A DNA stretch of 64,000 nt from Photobacterium leiognathi (GCF_030685535.1 NZ_CP131599.1:1116001-1180000), one strand, 5' to 3'; positions 19,384 through 28,740 are shown, counted from the first letter of the stretch. Numbers and translations: made by a program. The notes: generated by a model not told the origin, from the sequence alone.

Positions 19384-20217
19384 ATGCATCCCAAAATTAG
19401 AACTCGTGACGTATTCTACATTTCTGATGGAACCGCTATTACTTGTCAGACAGTTGGTCATGCTGTGCTTGCTCAGTTCCCTCTTAAAGTCAATGAACAG
19501 ACCTTTCCCTTTATTGAGAATGGGCACAAAGTCACTGAAGTGATAAAAGAGATAGAACGATCTTTTTTAGCGACGGGAGAAAAGCCTTTGGTTTTCTTCT
19601 CTATGGTTGTGCCAGAAATAAAACAACAGCTATTGTCAGCAAATGCCCTGTTCTACGATGTATTACAAACCATGGTCAATTTCGTTGCTGAAGATCTACA
19701 GCTAGAAGCCAAGCCACAACTGCAACGCTCACACAGTGTCGGTAAAGATCAAGACGGCTATTTTGATCGAATAGCGGCTATCGAATACACCCTTTCACAC
19801 GATGACGGCATCTCTCTTCGTGGTTTAGAGGAAGCTGATTTAATATTGCTTGGCGTGTCACGCAGTGGGAAAACGCCCACCAGCCTTTATATGGCAATGC
19901 AATTTGGTTTAAGAGTAGTGAACTATCCGTTTATTGCAGAAGATTTAGCAAAAATGCGTTTATTACCTGAATTTGAAATTCACCGCCATAAGCTGTTTGG
20001 CTTAACCATAGATCCAGAGCGCTTAACAGAAATTCGCAGCAGCCGACTCGCTAACAGTGACTATGCCAGTGAAAAACAATGTGAAGAGGAACTACTGAGT
20101 GTCGAGAGCTTATTCAGACGAGAAGCGATTCCTTACATCAATACATCAAGTATGTCGGTAGAAGAGATCTCAACCCGTATATTAGAGAGAACGGGATTAC
20201 AACGTCGTTTATTCTGA
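19384..20217 (+). CDS. ppsR: PEP synthase regulatory kinase/pyrophosphorylase
   Basis: Bifunctional DUF299 enzyme that inactivates PEP synthase by ADP-dependent phosphorylation of a threonine beside its catalytic histidine, and reactivates it with phosphate. The P-loop-like motif [17 protein letters not shown] lies near residues 157-173. The family N terminus [20 protein letters not shown] is also present. The 277-residue length equals that of E. coli YdiA. Divergence from ppsA with a shared 174 bp control region is the usual arrangement and supports the assignment. A terminator shared with the next convergent gene follows. Confidence 0.93.
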   Translation: MHPKIRTRDVFYISDGTAITCQTVGHAVLAQFPLKVNEQTFPFIENGHKVTEVIKEIERSFLATGEKPLVFFSMVVPEIKQQLLSANALFYDVLQTMVNFVAEDLQLEAKPQLQRSHSVGKDQDGYFDRIAAIEYTLSHDDGISLRGLEEADLILLGVSRSGKTPTSLYMAMQFGLRVVNYPFIAEDLAKMRLLPEFEIHRHKLFGLTIDPERLTEIRSSRLANSDYASEKQCEEELLSVESLFRREAIPYINTSSMSVEEISTRILERTGLQRRLF

Positions 20218-20252
20218 CACCCTTTTGTAATGACACTTATTACTTCAACTAA

Positions 20253-20288
20253 AAAAGCTCTGAACAATCGGTTTGTACAGAGCTTTTA
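20253..20288. terminator. Bidirectional terminator between ppsR and the LprI-like gene
   Basis: AAAAGCTCTG and CAGAGCTTTT pair across a 16-base loop, with A and T runs on the outer sides serving both strands. Confidence 0.75.
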
Positions 20289-20304
20289 TTATTCAGCTTA
20301 GATA

Positions 20305-20721
20305 TTAGTTCTTTGGTGGTTCTGGTAATACCGGAGGCGTACTGTCCATATAAGTTAAGAAATGCATCCAGATATCATGAGTTCTTTCTTTGGTTAGCTG
20401 GGTTTTACAATCTAACGCCATTACATTACGGATCGTACCGTCACGCCACTGCGTATAAACCGCACTACACTGGGCTTTCATATACACTTCCCAATCTTGT
20501 TGGGCTTGTTCAATCGCCTTAACGAGCTTTGGATCTTCTTTATTATGCTCAAGACTAGCTGTAAAATATTTCGATAATTCCGCTTGAGCTGAATCTAACT
20601 TACCTGCAGCACATTCATTGATTTCAAGGGTGTTACGAGGATTATCGCAATCCAATACTTTCTTTGCTGCAAACGTTGGAAACGATACACAAACTAAAAC
20701 AAGAAACAGATACTTATTCAT
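20305..20721 (-). CDS. LprI-like / DUF1311 secreted protein
   Basis: Small exported protein with a signal peptide, MNKYLFLVLVCVSFPTFA, cut before AKKV. The mature part has the DUF1311 pattern: LDCDNPRNTLEINECAAGKLD, WEVYMKAQCSAVY and a last Cys in MALDCKTQLTKERTHDIW. This gives four cysteines likely to form two disulfides in the periplasm. The domain is related to the N-terminal part of mycobacterial LprI, a lysozyme inhibitor, but inhibitory activity is not implied for most members. The 138-residue length is typical. It ends in a short Pro-rich tail. It is a lone gene. Confidence 0.78.
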   Translation of the reverse strand: MNKYLFLVLVCVSFPTFAAKKVLDCDNPRNTLEINECAAGKLDSAQAELSKYFTASLEHNKEDPKLVKAIEQAQQDWEVYMKAQCSAVYTQWRDGTIRNVMALDCKTQLTKERTHDIWMHFLTYMDSTPPVLPEPPKN

Positions 20722-21231
20722 ATTTGGTCTCTAAATAACAATAAAAGTCACAGCATTTTCACCAAAGAAGTACGTCGTGTGTCCTTTAAATGAATCTGCA
20801 AATTCGCCACAAACAATAAAACCTTGTTTTTAAATGAGGAGCTTAATTGAATATCCAAAATTTAGGTACTGATTTGTGTTAACAATTTTCCTCAGCTAAC
20901 ACCGCTAATTGCCCTATAAGCTTAGCACCAATCCCTCAAAATCGGGCTTCTTCTGATAGCCAATTAGCTTGCAATCCGCCATCATTAATTATATACGGCC
21001 TAAATTGATCTTTGAGGTGAGGCAGTTGATAAAGAAATGTGTAATAGTTTGTAGTTTGCTATTGGAACGCGGTAGATTTCTGCAGCAGTAAGCAGAAAAT
21101 GAATACGAACAACCTAAGTTGTCCGTACCATTCATTGATATTACAACCGCTTTATTTTTATGGATGAAGATGTTTTACCTAAGATAACTTTTATCTTTAT
21201 GAGCTATATAGCTCCTCGTTGAATAGCTATA
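20722..21231. other. Noncoding stretch between two leftward genes
   Basis: This 510 bp region holds no ORF with a start signal. On the minus strand around 20900-21030 two overlapping short frames look mildly protein-like (one reads NDGGLQANWLSEEARF before a stop), which may be a decayed gene or chance. AGATAACTTTTATCTTTATG near 21182 contains a short inverted repeat that could end the 20305-side transcript or the 21232 gene. Confidence 0.35.
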
Positions 21232-22950
21232 TCATTTAGATGATATTTCCCACACGGCAACACTGCCTGAAATTTCATTACCAATAATAACAAGTGGCTT
21301 ACCTGTTGCGCTGTTTTCTGCAGAAACAAATGTCATCCCTTCCGGTGCTAAATCACCCGTAATCGCTTTGCCTTCTTCCAAACCACGGTTGATAAAGTAA
21401 TCAACATAATGTGCCTTACTCGGTTCAGTAATATCATAAACAACTACACCACCCATACGCTCTAGGCCAATGAAGGCGTAAGTTCTATCACCTACTTGAC
21501 CCACTGTTAACGCTTCTGGTTCTGCACCTTTTGCATCAGAGCGTGCATCACCTGCATTTTCATCTTCATCATTATTAAATGCTTGACCGTGGATCTTGGC
21601 AGTTAGCAGCCCAATTTCATCACCAGAATCAAAAATCATCTTGCCTTGGCTGTCTAGAATAGAAAATGAACGCCCACCGAAGGTATATAGTGCTTCATAT
21701 TTTCCATCGCCATCTTTATCACCTAATTGAGGATTAACTTTTAGACGACCAATATCGGTTTCATCATTTTTTAAATAATTAAAGTTACCAGTTAGAGTTA
21801 ATTTCTTAGCGCGAATATCGTTAACAAACGAGAGACAACCGTCTTTTTTATCAAAGTCTAAACCGCCTTGTTCTTTACAGGCGTCTTCATCTTGGGCGTC
21901 AAAGAAATATTCACGCCCATCACCTTCATTGGCAATCACAACGTAGCTTTTGCCGTTAACGGTATAACTGGCTAACGTATCAGGTTGGTACATACCATAA
22001 AGACCAGGATAAGCCTTCATATTAATGCCACCATCTTTATCAGATGCATCCATTTTATATTTCGACCAATCTTTAAAACCTAGCCCTTGTAAGGTAATCG
22101 TGTTCGTTGCTAAATCGACTATCGCAATACCGTTATTTTCTTGTAATGAAGCGTAAGCTTTTTTACTGTCTTTTGAAACAGCAACATATTCCGGCTCAAT
22201 ATCTTGCGCGACTGTACTAACAATTTTCTTCCCCTTAATGGTCTGTCCATTAGGATTTGAGAAAACCATTCCTTGTTGCTCAAGCTTGGTTTGCTGCACA
22301 TTAAATTGGTTAAAGCCTAGTAATGTTGCTTTATCAGCTACTTTTCCATTATCAATCGTAATAATACCAATAGAACCCTCTGGATCTGTGAGGTAATCAC
22401 CTGATGGCTCACCTTCATTGGCAACAATAACTTTGGTTTCATCTGGCGTAAATGTCACCATATCTGGCAAATAGCCCACTTCGACATTCTTAATAAAAGC
22501 AGGCTTATCTCCACTTATGTCATAAAAAGCAATCGAGCCTTTTTCACAGGTTTTATCTGCTGCAATAGCCACAGCAGCCAATGCCTGTGTTTCAGCTATC
22601 GCAATACTATTTGCATTACCTTTCGTATGTTCTGCTAAATTAATTGTATAAACAGAAGATAGATTACTATTATTGGTTACACCTTTAGCAGATTGTTTTA
22701 AATCAGATACATTAAATTTAGTGGCGTCAATAATTTCGACTGTCGATGTTTTGCCTGAGCCATTAATTGCAAAAATTCGTTTTTTACTATTTTGATAGGC
22801 GACAATTTCTGCTGCACCTTCGGGAGATTGTGCATTTAATAAAGCACGACCAATAAGATTTATTTCAAACGGCTTTTCAGTGGCGTGAGCAAAATTAAAT
22901 GAAGAGGATAAAGAAGAAATTACTAGTGCTGTCAATAATGGCTTTTTCAC
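21232..22950 (-). CDS. Secreted choice-of-anchor-I beta-propeller protein
   Basis: Exported protein of the choice-of-anchor I group, seven-bladed propellers often annotated as alkaline-phosphatase-like; no enzyme activity is proven. The signal peptide ends at FAHA. Propeller repeats include PDMVTFTPDETKVIVANEGEPSG, KAYASLQENNGIAIVD, ADEP-like APEGMTFV and NEISGSVAVWEI. An EF-hand-like calcium loop, GDKDGDGKYE, lies near residue 395. There is no ATG at the start: GTG at 22950 is chosen because AAGGA stands six bases before it, while a TTG two codons earlier abuts that site. The length is 572 residues. The gene is alone and intact. Confidence 0.8.
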   Translation of the reverse strand: MKKPLLTALVISSLSSSFNFAHATEKPFEINLIGRALLNAQSPEGAAEIVAYQNSKKRIFAINGSGKTSTVEIIDATKFNVSDLKQSAKGVTNNSNLSSVYTINLAEHTKGNANSIAIAETQALAAVAIAADKTCEKGSIAFYDISGDKPAFIKNVEVGYLPDMVTFTPDETKVIVANEGEPSGDYLTDPEGSIGIITIDNGKVADKATLLGFNQFNVQQTKLEQQGMVFSNPNGQTIKGKKIVSTVAQDIEPEYVAVSKDSKKAYASLQENNGIAIVDLATNTITLQGLGFKDWSKYKMDASDKDGGINMKAYPGLYGMYQPDTLASYTVNGKSYVVIANEGDGREYFFDAQDEDACKEQGGLDFDKKDGCLSFVNDIRAKKLTLTGNFNYLKNDETDIGRLKVNPQLGDKDGDGKYEALYTFGGRSFSILDSQGKMIFDSGDEIGLLTAKIHGQAFNNDEDENAGDARSDAKGAEPEALTVGQVGDRTYAFIGLERMGGVVVYDITEPSKAHYVDYFINRGLEEGKAITGDLAPEGMTFVSAENSATGKPLVIIGNEISGSVAVWEISSK

Positions 22951-23300
22951 GGTCAATCCTTAACGTAAACAAAAAACCGCCACACTTTGGCAAAGCGATA
23001 TTTAATTTTTACTACAATCGTGGGATATATTTATGACAACCAATATAAAATTCATATTTCCTAACAACACTGCTCTTTCACTAAGTCTTTAATTTAATAA
23101 TAGAAATTTCTTATATGAATGTAATTTGACAGATTAATTCACTTTTTTGGATTGCGCTATTTACTTGATTTAACTAAAATCTACTCATCGGATGAGTCGT
23201 ATAGTGCGACACACTCCACAAATATATTTGTGCGAATGTAAATTATCGCTACAATACGCGCCCTCCCCAAAGGCGGGATTTTCAACGAAGGTTATGCTCT
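22951..23300. other. Divergent promoter region between propeller gene and MaoC gene
   Basis: This 350 bp region has no ORF. Near 23030 the minus strand has TTGTCATAAATAT, half of a Pho-box-like site, but the second half is absent. A GC-rich patch (ACGCGCCCTCCCCAAAGGCGGG) just before the MaoC gene may form a weak hairpin in its leader. Confidence 0.4.
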
Positions 23301-23996
23301 ATGAAAGAAAAAGTAGTCGATTTTATCAAACGTAAGCGTGAGGTTTTAGCGCATCACCAGTTTGAATTTAAAGACTGGCTATCACCAACAATTCGCGACT
23401 ATTGGGTTGAGTTCCTAAACAAAGCGAACAACAGCCAATTAGCTTCATGGGTGAAAGAGCATAATTTAGTCTCTGTTGCGAATGGCAACTCTGTTGAGGT
23501 TGAGAAACCTGAGCCAATTGAAATGCACCCAGAAGCTGAAAAGCTAATGAATTCATTGGTGGAAACATTGGGTGAAGAGATCCATGTTGGTCAATGGCTA
23601 ACAGTTGATCAATCACGTATTGATCGCTTTGCCGAGGTAACAGATGATCACCAATGGATTCACACTGATCCTGAGCGTGCGCAAACAGAATCACCATTTA
23701 AAACAACCATTGCTCATGGCTTTTTAACGCTATCCCTACTATCTGTATTAACAGATAGCGTTGATCCGGCGAATCAGAAGTTTCCAACAGCAAAAATGAC
23801 TGTGAACTATGGTTTAAACCAAGTGCGTTTCCCGTACCCTGTGAAATCAGGTACGAATGTACGTGCGCGTACTAAAATTCAGTCAGTTACGCCTATTAAA
23901 CGTGGTTTAGAGATTGTTCAAGAAATTACAGTTGAAATCGAAGGCTGCCGTCGCCCAGGTTGTGTAGCTGAGTCTGTTGTACGTTTATACTTCTAA
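23301..23996 (+). CDS. MaoC-like hydratase / dehydratase
   Basis: Hot-dog fold enoyl-CoA hydratase-like protein. The C-terminal domain (about residues 90-225) has the R-specific hydratase signature DRFAEVTDDHQWIHTDPERA with the catalytic Asp and His, then FKTTIAHGFLTLSLL. The N-terminal 80 residues are a helical extension also seen in vibrio relatives. It may act in fatty-acid or polyhydroxyalkanoate metabolism as PhaJ does, but substrate and partner are inferred only from the family. The 231-residue length fits. GAAGG lies 11 bases before the ATG, a loose spacing. A clear terminator follows, so it is monocistronic. Confidence 0.83.
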   Translation: MKEKVVDFIKRKREVLAHHQFEFKDWLSPTIRDYWVEFLNKANNSQLASWVKEHNLVSVANGNSVEVEKPEPIEMHPEAEKLMNSLVETLGEEIHVGQWLTVDQSRIDRFAEVTDDHQWIHTDPERAQTESPFKTTIAHGFLTLSLLSVLTDSVDPANQKFPTAKMTVNYGLNQVRFPYPVKSGTNVRARTKIQSVTPIKRGLEIVQEITVEIEGCRRPGCVAESVVRLYF

Positions 23997-24018
23997 ATCA
24001 TAAATGCATTACGAAAAG

Positions 24019-24041
24019 CCGAGCCTCTGCTCGGTTTTTTT
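24019..24041 (+). terminator. Terminator after the MaoC gene
   Basis: CCGAGC and GCTCGG pair around a short CTCT loop and are followed by seven T. Confidence 0.88.
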
Positions 24042-24160
24042 ATATCTAGAGATCAAACACTCGTACGTTTCAGAGTAAACCTAACTTTTCATTAATCGAT
24101 CTTTATCAAATTAAATACGGTGGTAAGGTACAACGCTATTCCGACTATTGGTATTTCATC

Positions 24161-24277
24161 ATGAAAAAGTGGCTTAAATTTATCCCTCTTATCCTGCTTG
24201 TAGGTTACTTCATTACTTACGATATTGTGACTCAAGTTGAAAGCACTCACCCTTCTGCACAAACAAGCCAACAATAA
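24161..24277 (+). CDS. Possible small single-pass membrane protein (38 aa)
   Basis: Short ORF reading MKKWLKFIPLILLVGYFITY and then a polar tail DIVTQVESTHPSAQTSQQ. It has the look of a real small membrane protein: a Lys-rich start, one 14-16 residue hydrophobic helix and a hydrophilic C terminus. It lies after the MaoC terminator, so it would need its own promoter. The ribosome site is weak (ATTGGT). A hairpin starts 20 bp after its stop. I do not recognise a family. An antisense frame over the same bases is less protein-like. Confidence 0.45.
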   Translation: MKKWLKFIPLILLVGYFITYDIVTQVESTHPSAQTSQQ

Positions 24278-24296
24278 ACTTATTCTCATGATTAGC

Positions 24297-24564
24297 AGCA
24301 TGGTTTGAATGCCATGCTCTGATCGCTACTTTTTTAGCAATTGGCTTTTCAGGTCAAATTTCTTTGACTACGCTTAATAATGAAGCGGTTAGAGAAGAAA
24401 CATTATGTTGTAAACCTAACCTTTCAATTATCGCTATACATAGATTTAACAAGCAATGTTATGCTTAAAACACGCACTAGAAAGCATTAAGACTCTCTAA
24501 AGCGAAAAACACTGTTACCAAATCATATATTCTTCCAGTTTATAGTATATGATTTGGTTTTTTT
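24297..24564 (+). ncRNA. Candidate small RNA or 3' UTR with strong terminator
   Basis: A hairpin (AGCATGG / CCATGCT, 24297-24318) is followed about ten bases later by a run of T. About 200 bp downstream an almost ideal terminator stands at 24517-24564 with no gene directly before it. The block between has no ORF. It could be a small RNA with its own promoter or the long 3' UTR of the 38-codon ORF. Confidence 0.35.
24517..24564 (+). terminator. Strong orphan terminator
   Basis: ACCAAATCATATA and TATATGATTTGGT pair perfectly over 13 bp, followed by seven T. The nearest rightward ORF ends 240 bp upstream. Confidence 0.8.
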
Positions 24565-24649
24565 CGTCTCAGCCTCATCAATAATTCCACTAATAGCTTT
24601 GCTATATAAGACAGAATTTATCTCAATTCTCTATATCAACAGAATGTTA

Positions 24650-24917
24650 TATACCCAAGCGACTTCAAGATGCCTGATTCAGAGCGAAGTCACTGAGTTG
24701 AATTCAAGGAAGACAACGAAGCGGAATAGCTAGCTCTTTCCAAGTTGTCTGACGCAAGAAGTCAGCTCAGTGACACGCTCCCAAAGGGCGAGCGTCCTTA
24801 GCTCTCAGACTTTGTTAACGATTCTCAATGTAGAACCACTATATCTTCGAATCGTTGCCGCGCCTGAGAACTAAGGTCGTCTCGCTGAACACTGCATCTT
24901 GAGGTTGCTTGGGTATA
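24650..24917. repeat. Dispersed repeat with inverted ends, copy 1 (MITE-like)
   Basis: A 268 bp noncoding element framed by nearly perfect 24 bp inverted ends: TATACCCAAGCGACTTCAAG at the left, and its counterpart ending GCTTGGGTATA at the right. The interior includes CTCCCAAAGGGCGAG and GTTAACGATTCTC. Reverse-complemented, the same blocks occur in the copy at 46352-46618, so this is a repeat family. No transposase is present; a nonautonomous mobile element or a structured intergenic repeat fits best. Confidence 0.8.
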
Positions 24918-24986
24918 CTGCTTTACCTACATAAACTTACCATGTAAATTTAAAAATATTCTCTAAGTTACAGTTAGGTATATTAA

Positions 24987-26006
24987 ATGCCATCCACTAC
25001 TCGCGTTTTTATTTCTCAATCCACACAACCATGGTTCAACCTTGCTGTTGAAGATGCTATTTTCCGTAATATGCCAGCCGACCAACAGGTACTTTTCTTA
25101 TGGCGTAATGCTGACACTGTGGTTATTGGCCGAGCTCAAAACCCATGGAAAGAGTGTAATACAGGGAAAATGGAACAAGACGGGATCACTCTTGCACGTC
25201 GTCAAAGTGGTGGTGGCGCAGTTTTTCACGATCTTGGTAATACCAACTTCACTTTTATGGCTGGTAAGCCACAATATGATAAGAATGTCTCAACTAATAT
25301 TGTGCTATCAGCATTAAAAACGTTAGGCATTAATGCTAAAGCAACAGGCAGAAATGATCTGGTTGTTGAAGTGGGTGAAGATGAGAGAAAATTCTCAGGT
25401 TCAGCTTACCGTGAAACCATGGATCGCGGCTTTCATCACGGCACATTATTGCTTAATGCTGATCTTACTCGCTTAGCAAATTACCTAAATCCAGATAAAA
25501 AGAAACTCGAAGCCAAAGGGATCACATCTGTACGCTCTCGTGTGATAAACCTTAGTGATATTAATCCTAATATTCATCATGATAACGTCTGTGAAGCCAT
25601 TAAAGAGGCTTTCTTTGCTCACTATGGTGAGAGCGTAGAAGTTGAATATATCTCAACAGAAAATCTGCCTGATATGCCCGGCTTTAGCGAAAAATACCAA
25701 AACCAATCAAGTTGGGAATGGAATTTCGGTAACACGCCTCAATTTATGCATAGTATGGATGAACGCTTCGCATGGGGTGGTGTTGAATTACACTTAGATG
25801 TGAAAAAAGGCCAAATTATTGCAATTAAAACCTTTACTGACAGCCTTGATCCAGCTCCTATCGAGTTACTCGAAGCTGCTTTGCTCAACATTGAATATAA
25901 TGCGTCAGCCATCAATAACGCGACTATAGCGCTTGTAGAGCAACACCCTGAATATACCGATACCCTTAACGATATTAACCAATGGCTTAAAAATACCATT
26001 GCTTAA
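24987..26006 (+). CDS. lplA: Lipoate-protein ligase A
   Basis: Activates scavenged lipoate with ATP and attaches it to lysines of 2-oxoacid dehydrogenase E2 subunits and GcvH. The N-terminal catalytic domain contains [20 protein letters not shown] at about residues 70-89 and the family NDLVVEV followed by [10 protein letters not shown] with the adenylate-binding Lys. The C-terminal accessory domain starts near residue 250. The 339-residue length equals the E. coli enzyme, so it is the long single-chain form. It starts at a clear ATG 70 bp after repeat copy 1, so that repeat sits in its promoter region. A terminator follows closely. Confidence 0.94.
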   Translation: MPSTTRVFISQSTQPWFNLAVEDAIFRNMPADQQVLFLWRNADTVVIGRAQNPWKECNTGKMEQDGITLARRQSGGGAVFHDLGNTNFTFMAGKPQYDKNVSTNIVLSALKTLGINAKATGRNDLVVEVGEDERKFSGSAYRETMDRGFHHGTLLLNADLTRLANYLNPDKKKLEAKGITSVRSRVINLSDINPNIHHDNVCEAIKEAFFAHYGESVEVEYISTENLPDMPGFSEKYQNQSSWEWNFGNTPQFMHSMDERFAWGGVELHLDVKKGQIIAIKTFTDSLDPAPIELLEAALLNIEYNASAINNATIALVEQHPEYTDTLNDINQWLKNTIA

Positions 26007-26016
26007 TTAATATACG

Positions 26017-26049
26017 AGCTACTCTTATATCGCGCGAATGAGAGTAGCT
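26017..26049 (+). terminator. Terminator-like hairpin after lplA
   Basis: AGCTACTCT and AGAGTAGCT pair across a 15-base loop directly after the lplA stop; only a short TTATT follows. Confidence 0.6.
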
Positions 26050-26360
26050 TATTAGCTATAATCCCAATTAATCACTGAACCATGATCATAAACACCATCG
26101 CTGTAAGCTGGTGTAAAACTAATGAAGATATTGCCTTTATTAATCGGTAAGTTTGATGATATATCTTTCGCTATCAACCCAATGAAAAACATTGTGTTTT
26201 GATTATGTAATATTTGGTATCGATTAATTGCTGATAAATTAAGCATTATTATAAGCATAGTATTTTATATACACTTAATAAAGCTTACAAACTATGGCTA
26301 ACTATATAAGTCCCTTATAGTAAGAAATGCGTAATATAAGCATAATGCAGATACTTAAAC

Positions 26361-26393
26361 AAAAACGGCGATGTCTTTAACATCGCCGTTTTT
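26361..26393. terminator. Terminator of the CDF transporter gene
   Basis: AAAAACGGCGATGT and ACATCGCCGTTTTT pair over 14 bp around CTTTA. It lies 12 bp after the stop of the leftward transporter gene and has T runs in both orientations. Confidence 0.88.
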
Positions 26394-26405
26394 GTTCAAT
26401 AATGA

Positions 26406-27344
26406 TTAAGAAAGCGTATTTATATCACTGTCACAGTCATCACAACAAGGATTAAGCACCCTTTCTTTGCAATTGAAAGGCTCAATGTGAATAATGATAT
26501 CGACGACTTCATCTAACTCGTAAAGCAAGTGAGATTTGAAATTCTCAGCAATGGTATGCGCTTTATCAACACTCATTACTGGATCAACCAGCAAGTGGAA
26601 ATCAAGTAAAATCGTACTGCCTGTTCTGCGGCTACGAATCGCATGGACTTCTTTAATATCACTGTCTTCTGCTGCATAAGCCTGAATTTTACTTTCGATA
26701 TCAGCATCTGCTTTCGCTTCTGTGATTTCTAATACTGCTAACCATAAAATTTCTGCCGCTGCTTTTAAAATCATCGCGGTTACAATCAATGCTGCAATCT
26801 GATCTAAATAATGTAACTCTGGCACGAAGTAATTCGCAATCACAGCGATAGCGACAGGCAATGAGCTAAGAGCATCTGAACGATGGTGCCATGCATTAGC
26901 ATATAAAGCACGACTATTGATTGCTTTGGCTTTAATTGCTGTCCAACGGTAAAGGAGTTCCTTTACAACAATAGATACAATTGCAGCAGCAAAAGCTAAC
27001 ATGCCCGGCTTACTATGTGCCTGCTCACTGATCGATGTTAACGATTCCCACCCAATACCGATGCCAACCAGCGCTAGCAAAACACCAATAAAGATATTTG
27101 TCAGGGTTTCAAAACGACCATGCCCATACGGATGCTCTTTATCTGCTGGTGCAGTCCAATAACGAGAACCAATAAGAATAGCAGTATCAGTGACTAAATC
27201 AGAAAAACTGTGCACACCATCGGCAATCAAAGCCTGACTACCTGTCATTGTACCTACTGTAATCTTAATAAAAGCCAGTGCGATGTTCGCGAGAGACCCT
27301 ATCCATGTGACTTTTTGTATAACTTTAACTGCAGTATCAGACAT
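26406..27344 (-). CDS. Cation diffusion facilitator, divalent metal exporter
   Basis: Inner-membrane proton-coupled exporter of zinc, iron or a related divalent metal. Six membrane helices lie in residues 12-205. The metal site residues are seen as ADGVHSFSD (His45, Asp49) in helix 2 and WHHRSDALSS (His153/154, Asp157) in helix 5. The H-D/H-D set differs from the D-D/H-D set of E. coli FieF, so I do not use that symbol. A cytoplasmic ferredoxin-like domain follows, ending in an unusual Cys/Asp-rich tail, CCDDCDSD, that may bind metal. The 312-residue length is normal. It is a lone gene with its own terminator. Confidence 0.85.
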   Translation of the reverse strand: MSDTAVKVIQKVTWIGSLANIALAFIKITVGTMTGSQALIADGVHSFSDLVTDTAILIGSRYWTAPADKEHPYGHGRFETLTNIFIGVLLALVGIGIGWESLTSISEQAHSKPGMLAFAAAIVSIVVKELLYRWTAIKAKAINSRALYANAWHHRSDALSSLPVAIAVIANYFVPELHYLDQIAALIVTAMILKAAAEILWLAVLEITEAKADADIESKIQAYAAEDSDIKEVHAIRSRRTGSTILLDFHLLVDPVMSVDKAHTIAENFKSHLLYELDEVVDIIIHIEPFNCKERVLNPCCDDCDSDINTLS

Positions 27345-27812
27345 AACCGACCAATCGAATCACTATATAAAGCTACATATGATAACGAACTTCATTAATA
27401 AATGAGACATTTTTATGAGTAGATTTATATGAAGACTTACATAGCATGATAGAAGAACTTAATTATATTCATGAAACTGTAAGCTTGTATATGTTCTAAT
27501 GTCTTTTCTTGAGATATTAAGAATTATTTGCCAACAACCATGTAGTTAATAGTTAAAGTATAACCACAATGATGATATGCCTTTTAAAAATATAGACATA
27601 CCTCTTAAAAATAATAGTGAAGTTCATGCTTGTTAATGTTTTAATTACAAATGTAAATACAAATTATTGATAGAAATATTAATTACCTTAAATGTAATTT
27701 TTGATCACATTATCCATAAAAAATATCAGGTCTATATTTCATAATCCATAATTTTGTACATAATGAAATATGTGAATCAATATTCTATATTGTTCAACAG
27801 AAAGGAAACTTT
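27345..27812. other. Divergent promoter region, AT-rich
   Basis: This 468 bp stretch is very AT-rich and has no ORF with support. It separates the leftward metal transporter and the rightward 94-residue protein. I see no clear metal-responsive operator. Confidence 0.4.
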
Positions 27813-28097
27813 ATGAGAAATCTTGCAGATTTTATACATCATATGGAAGGTGGAGACCAAAACTTCACAATTTGGGTACATGACTCAAATAAACGCTATA
27901 AAAAACTGCTTGTTTCGGATTGCAAAAGCATAAACTTAAATGATTTCTTGGAAAATCAACTTAATGTTATCGTTGAAATCACCGCATTAGACGGCTCTAA
28001 CCAAGCCTACCTACTGCTTCCAGAAATCAACGCAGCGTCAACAATCAGCTTCGATAACGGAGAAGTCATTTCTTATATCGATGCTAAAGCAGCTTAA
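27813..28097 (+). CDS. Hypothetical 94-residue cytoplasmic protein
   Basis: Unrecognised but very likely real. A GAAAGGA ribosome site lies seven bases before the ATG and a strong terminator follows. The acidic sequence (MRNLADFIHHMEGGDQNFTI) has strand-like stretches such as NFTIWVHDSN and LNVIVEITAL. It has no membrane segment or signal and one Cys. The predicted mix of helix and strands suggests a small globular domain. No neighbour suggests a function, as both flanking genes have their own terminators. Confidence 0.65.
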   Translation: MRNLADFIHHMEGGDQNFTIWVHDSNKRYKKLLVSDCKSINLNDFLENQLNVIVEITALDGSNQAYLLLPEINAASTISFDNGEVISYIDAKAA

Positions 28098-28163
28098 TTA
28101 TGGCAAGGGAAAACTCGAACAATTAAGAAATACTACGGCTAGGCTTTCTTTATTCTTCCCTCT

Positions 28164-28190
28164 AAAAACAGATCCTCGGATCTGTTTTTT
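28164..28190 (+). terminator. Terminator after the 94-residue protein gene
   Basis: AACAGATC and GATCTGTT pair around CTCG and run into seven T. Confidence 0.85.
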
Positions 28191-28330
28191 TGCCTCCACG
28201 AAGACAATATCCATTTTCTTTTAGGTGATATTATACGAATCATTATCTACTTACTAATAATTTTATAAATTTATTAGAAGTGAATCTCAAATTATAAATA
28301 ACTACTATTTTTCGATTTGTTAATCATAAG

Positions 28331-28625
28331 CTAGGGGTATTTGACGATAACCCATGGATTATTTTGCGACTGATAAGACGAACAAGCTTTTTCACCATCA
28401 TCCCAGCCTTCATTAAACCGCGTATTAGAGCCATCTAGCGTAAATATATAACAGCTTCAGCAATGCTGACTCACAACCTTGGTTATAGCCATAGTGATAA
28501 ATACTATTGTATTCCACATTACTTACGTACTTATCTGGTACAAAACGAAAACCATCATCAGTTGTGTGGGCACATCCCGTTACCATCAATGTAGCAAAAC
28601 AAACTAAGCCTAATTTTTTCTTCAT
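28331..28625 (-). pseudogene. Small lipoprotein gene with a frameshift
   Basis: The gene starts MKKKLGLVCFATLMVTGCAH, with a good lipobox (VTGC), and continues YVSNVEYNSIYHYGYNQGCESAL before running into a stop at about 28425. In the +1 frame directly beyond, the coding sense resumes as LDGSNTRFNEGWDDGEKACSS and on to VIVKYP and a TAG at 28331-28333. The halves join into one 98-residue protein of a type I recall from other vibrios (GC..AL, then LDG..RFNEGW..G..AC). The change lies between about 28440 and 28470. A two-base gain in the TATATAT tract at 28444-28450 would repair it. The N-terminal half alone could still be exported, but it would lack the conserved C terminus. Confidence 0.72.
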
Positions 28626-28740
28626 CACATTACTCAATCGAATATTTATACTGAGACAAAGAATGTTTGGTTCACATAAAAAAAACTGTTAATTTAAAAT
28701 CGCTCTTTTTTACAACCGATATCACATTTGAAGCAAAAAA

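Noticed and set aside
20880..21040. Protein-like minus-strand fragments in the 20722-21231 gap
   Set aside because: Two overlapping frames each read plausibly for about 20-40 residues but contain stops and match nothing I recognise; not enough to call a pseudogene.
23015..23045. Pho box upstream of the propeller gene
   Set aside because: Only one half-site (TTGTCATAAAT) is present; the second is absent at the required spacing.
26052..26258. Leftward 68-codon frame after lplA
   Set aside because: No ribosome site, no recognisable family, and it abuts the lplA terminator hairpin. It could be a remnant but cannot be supported.
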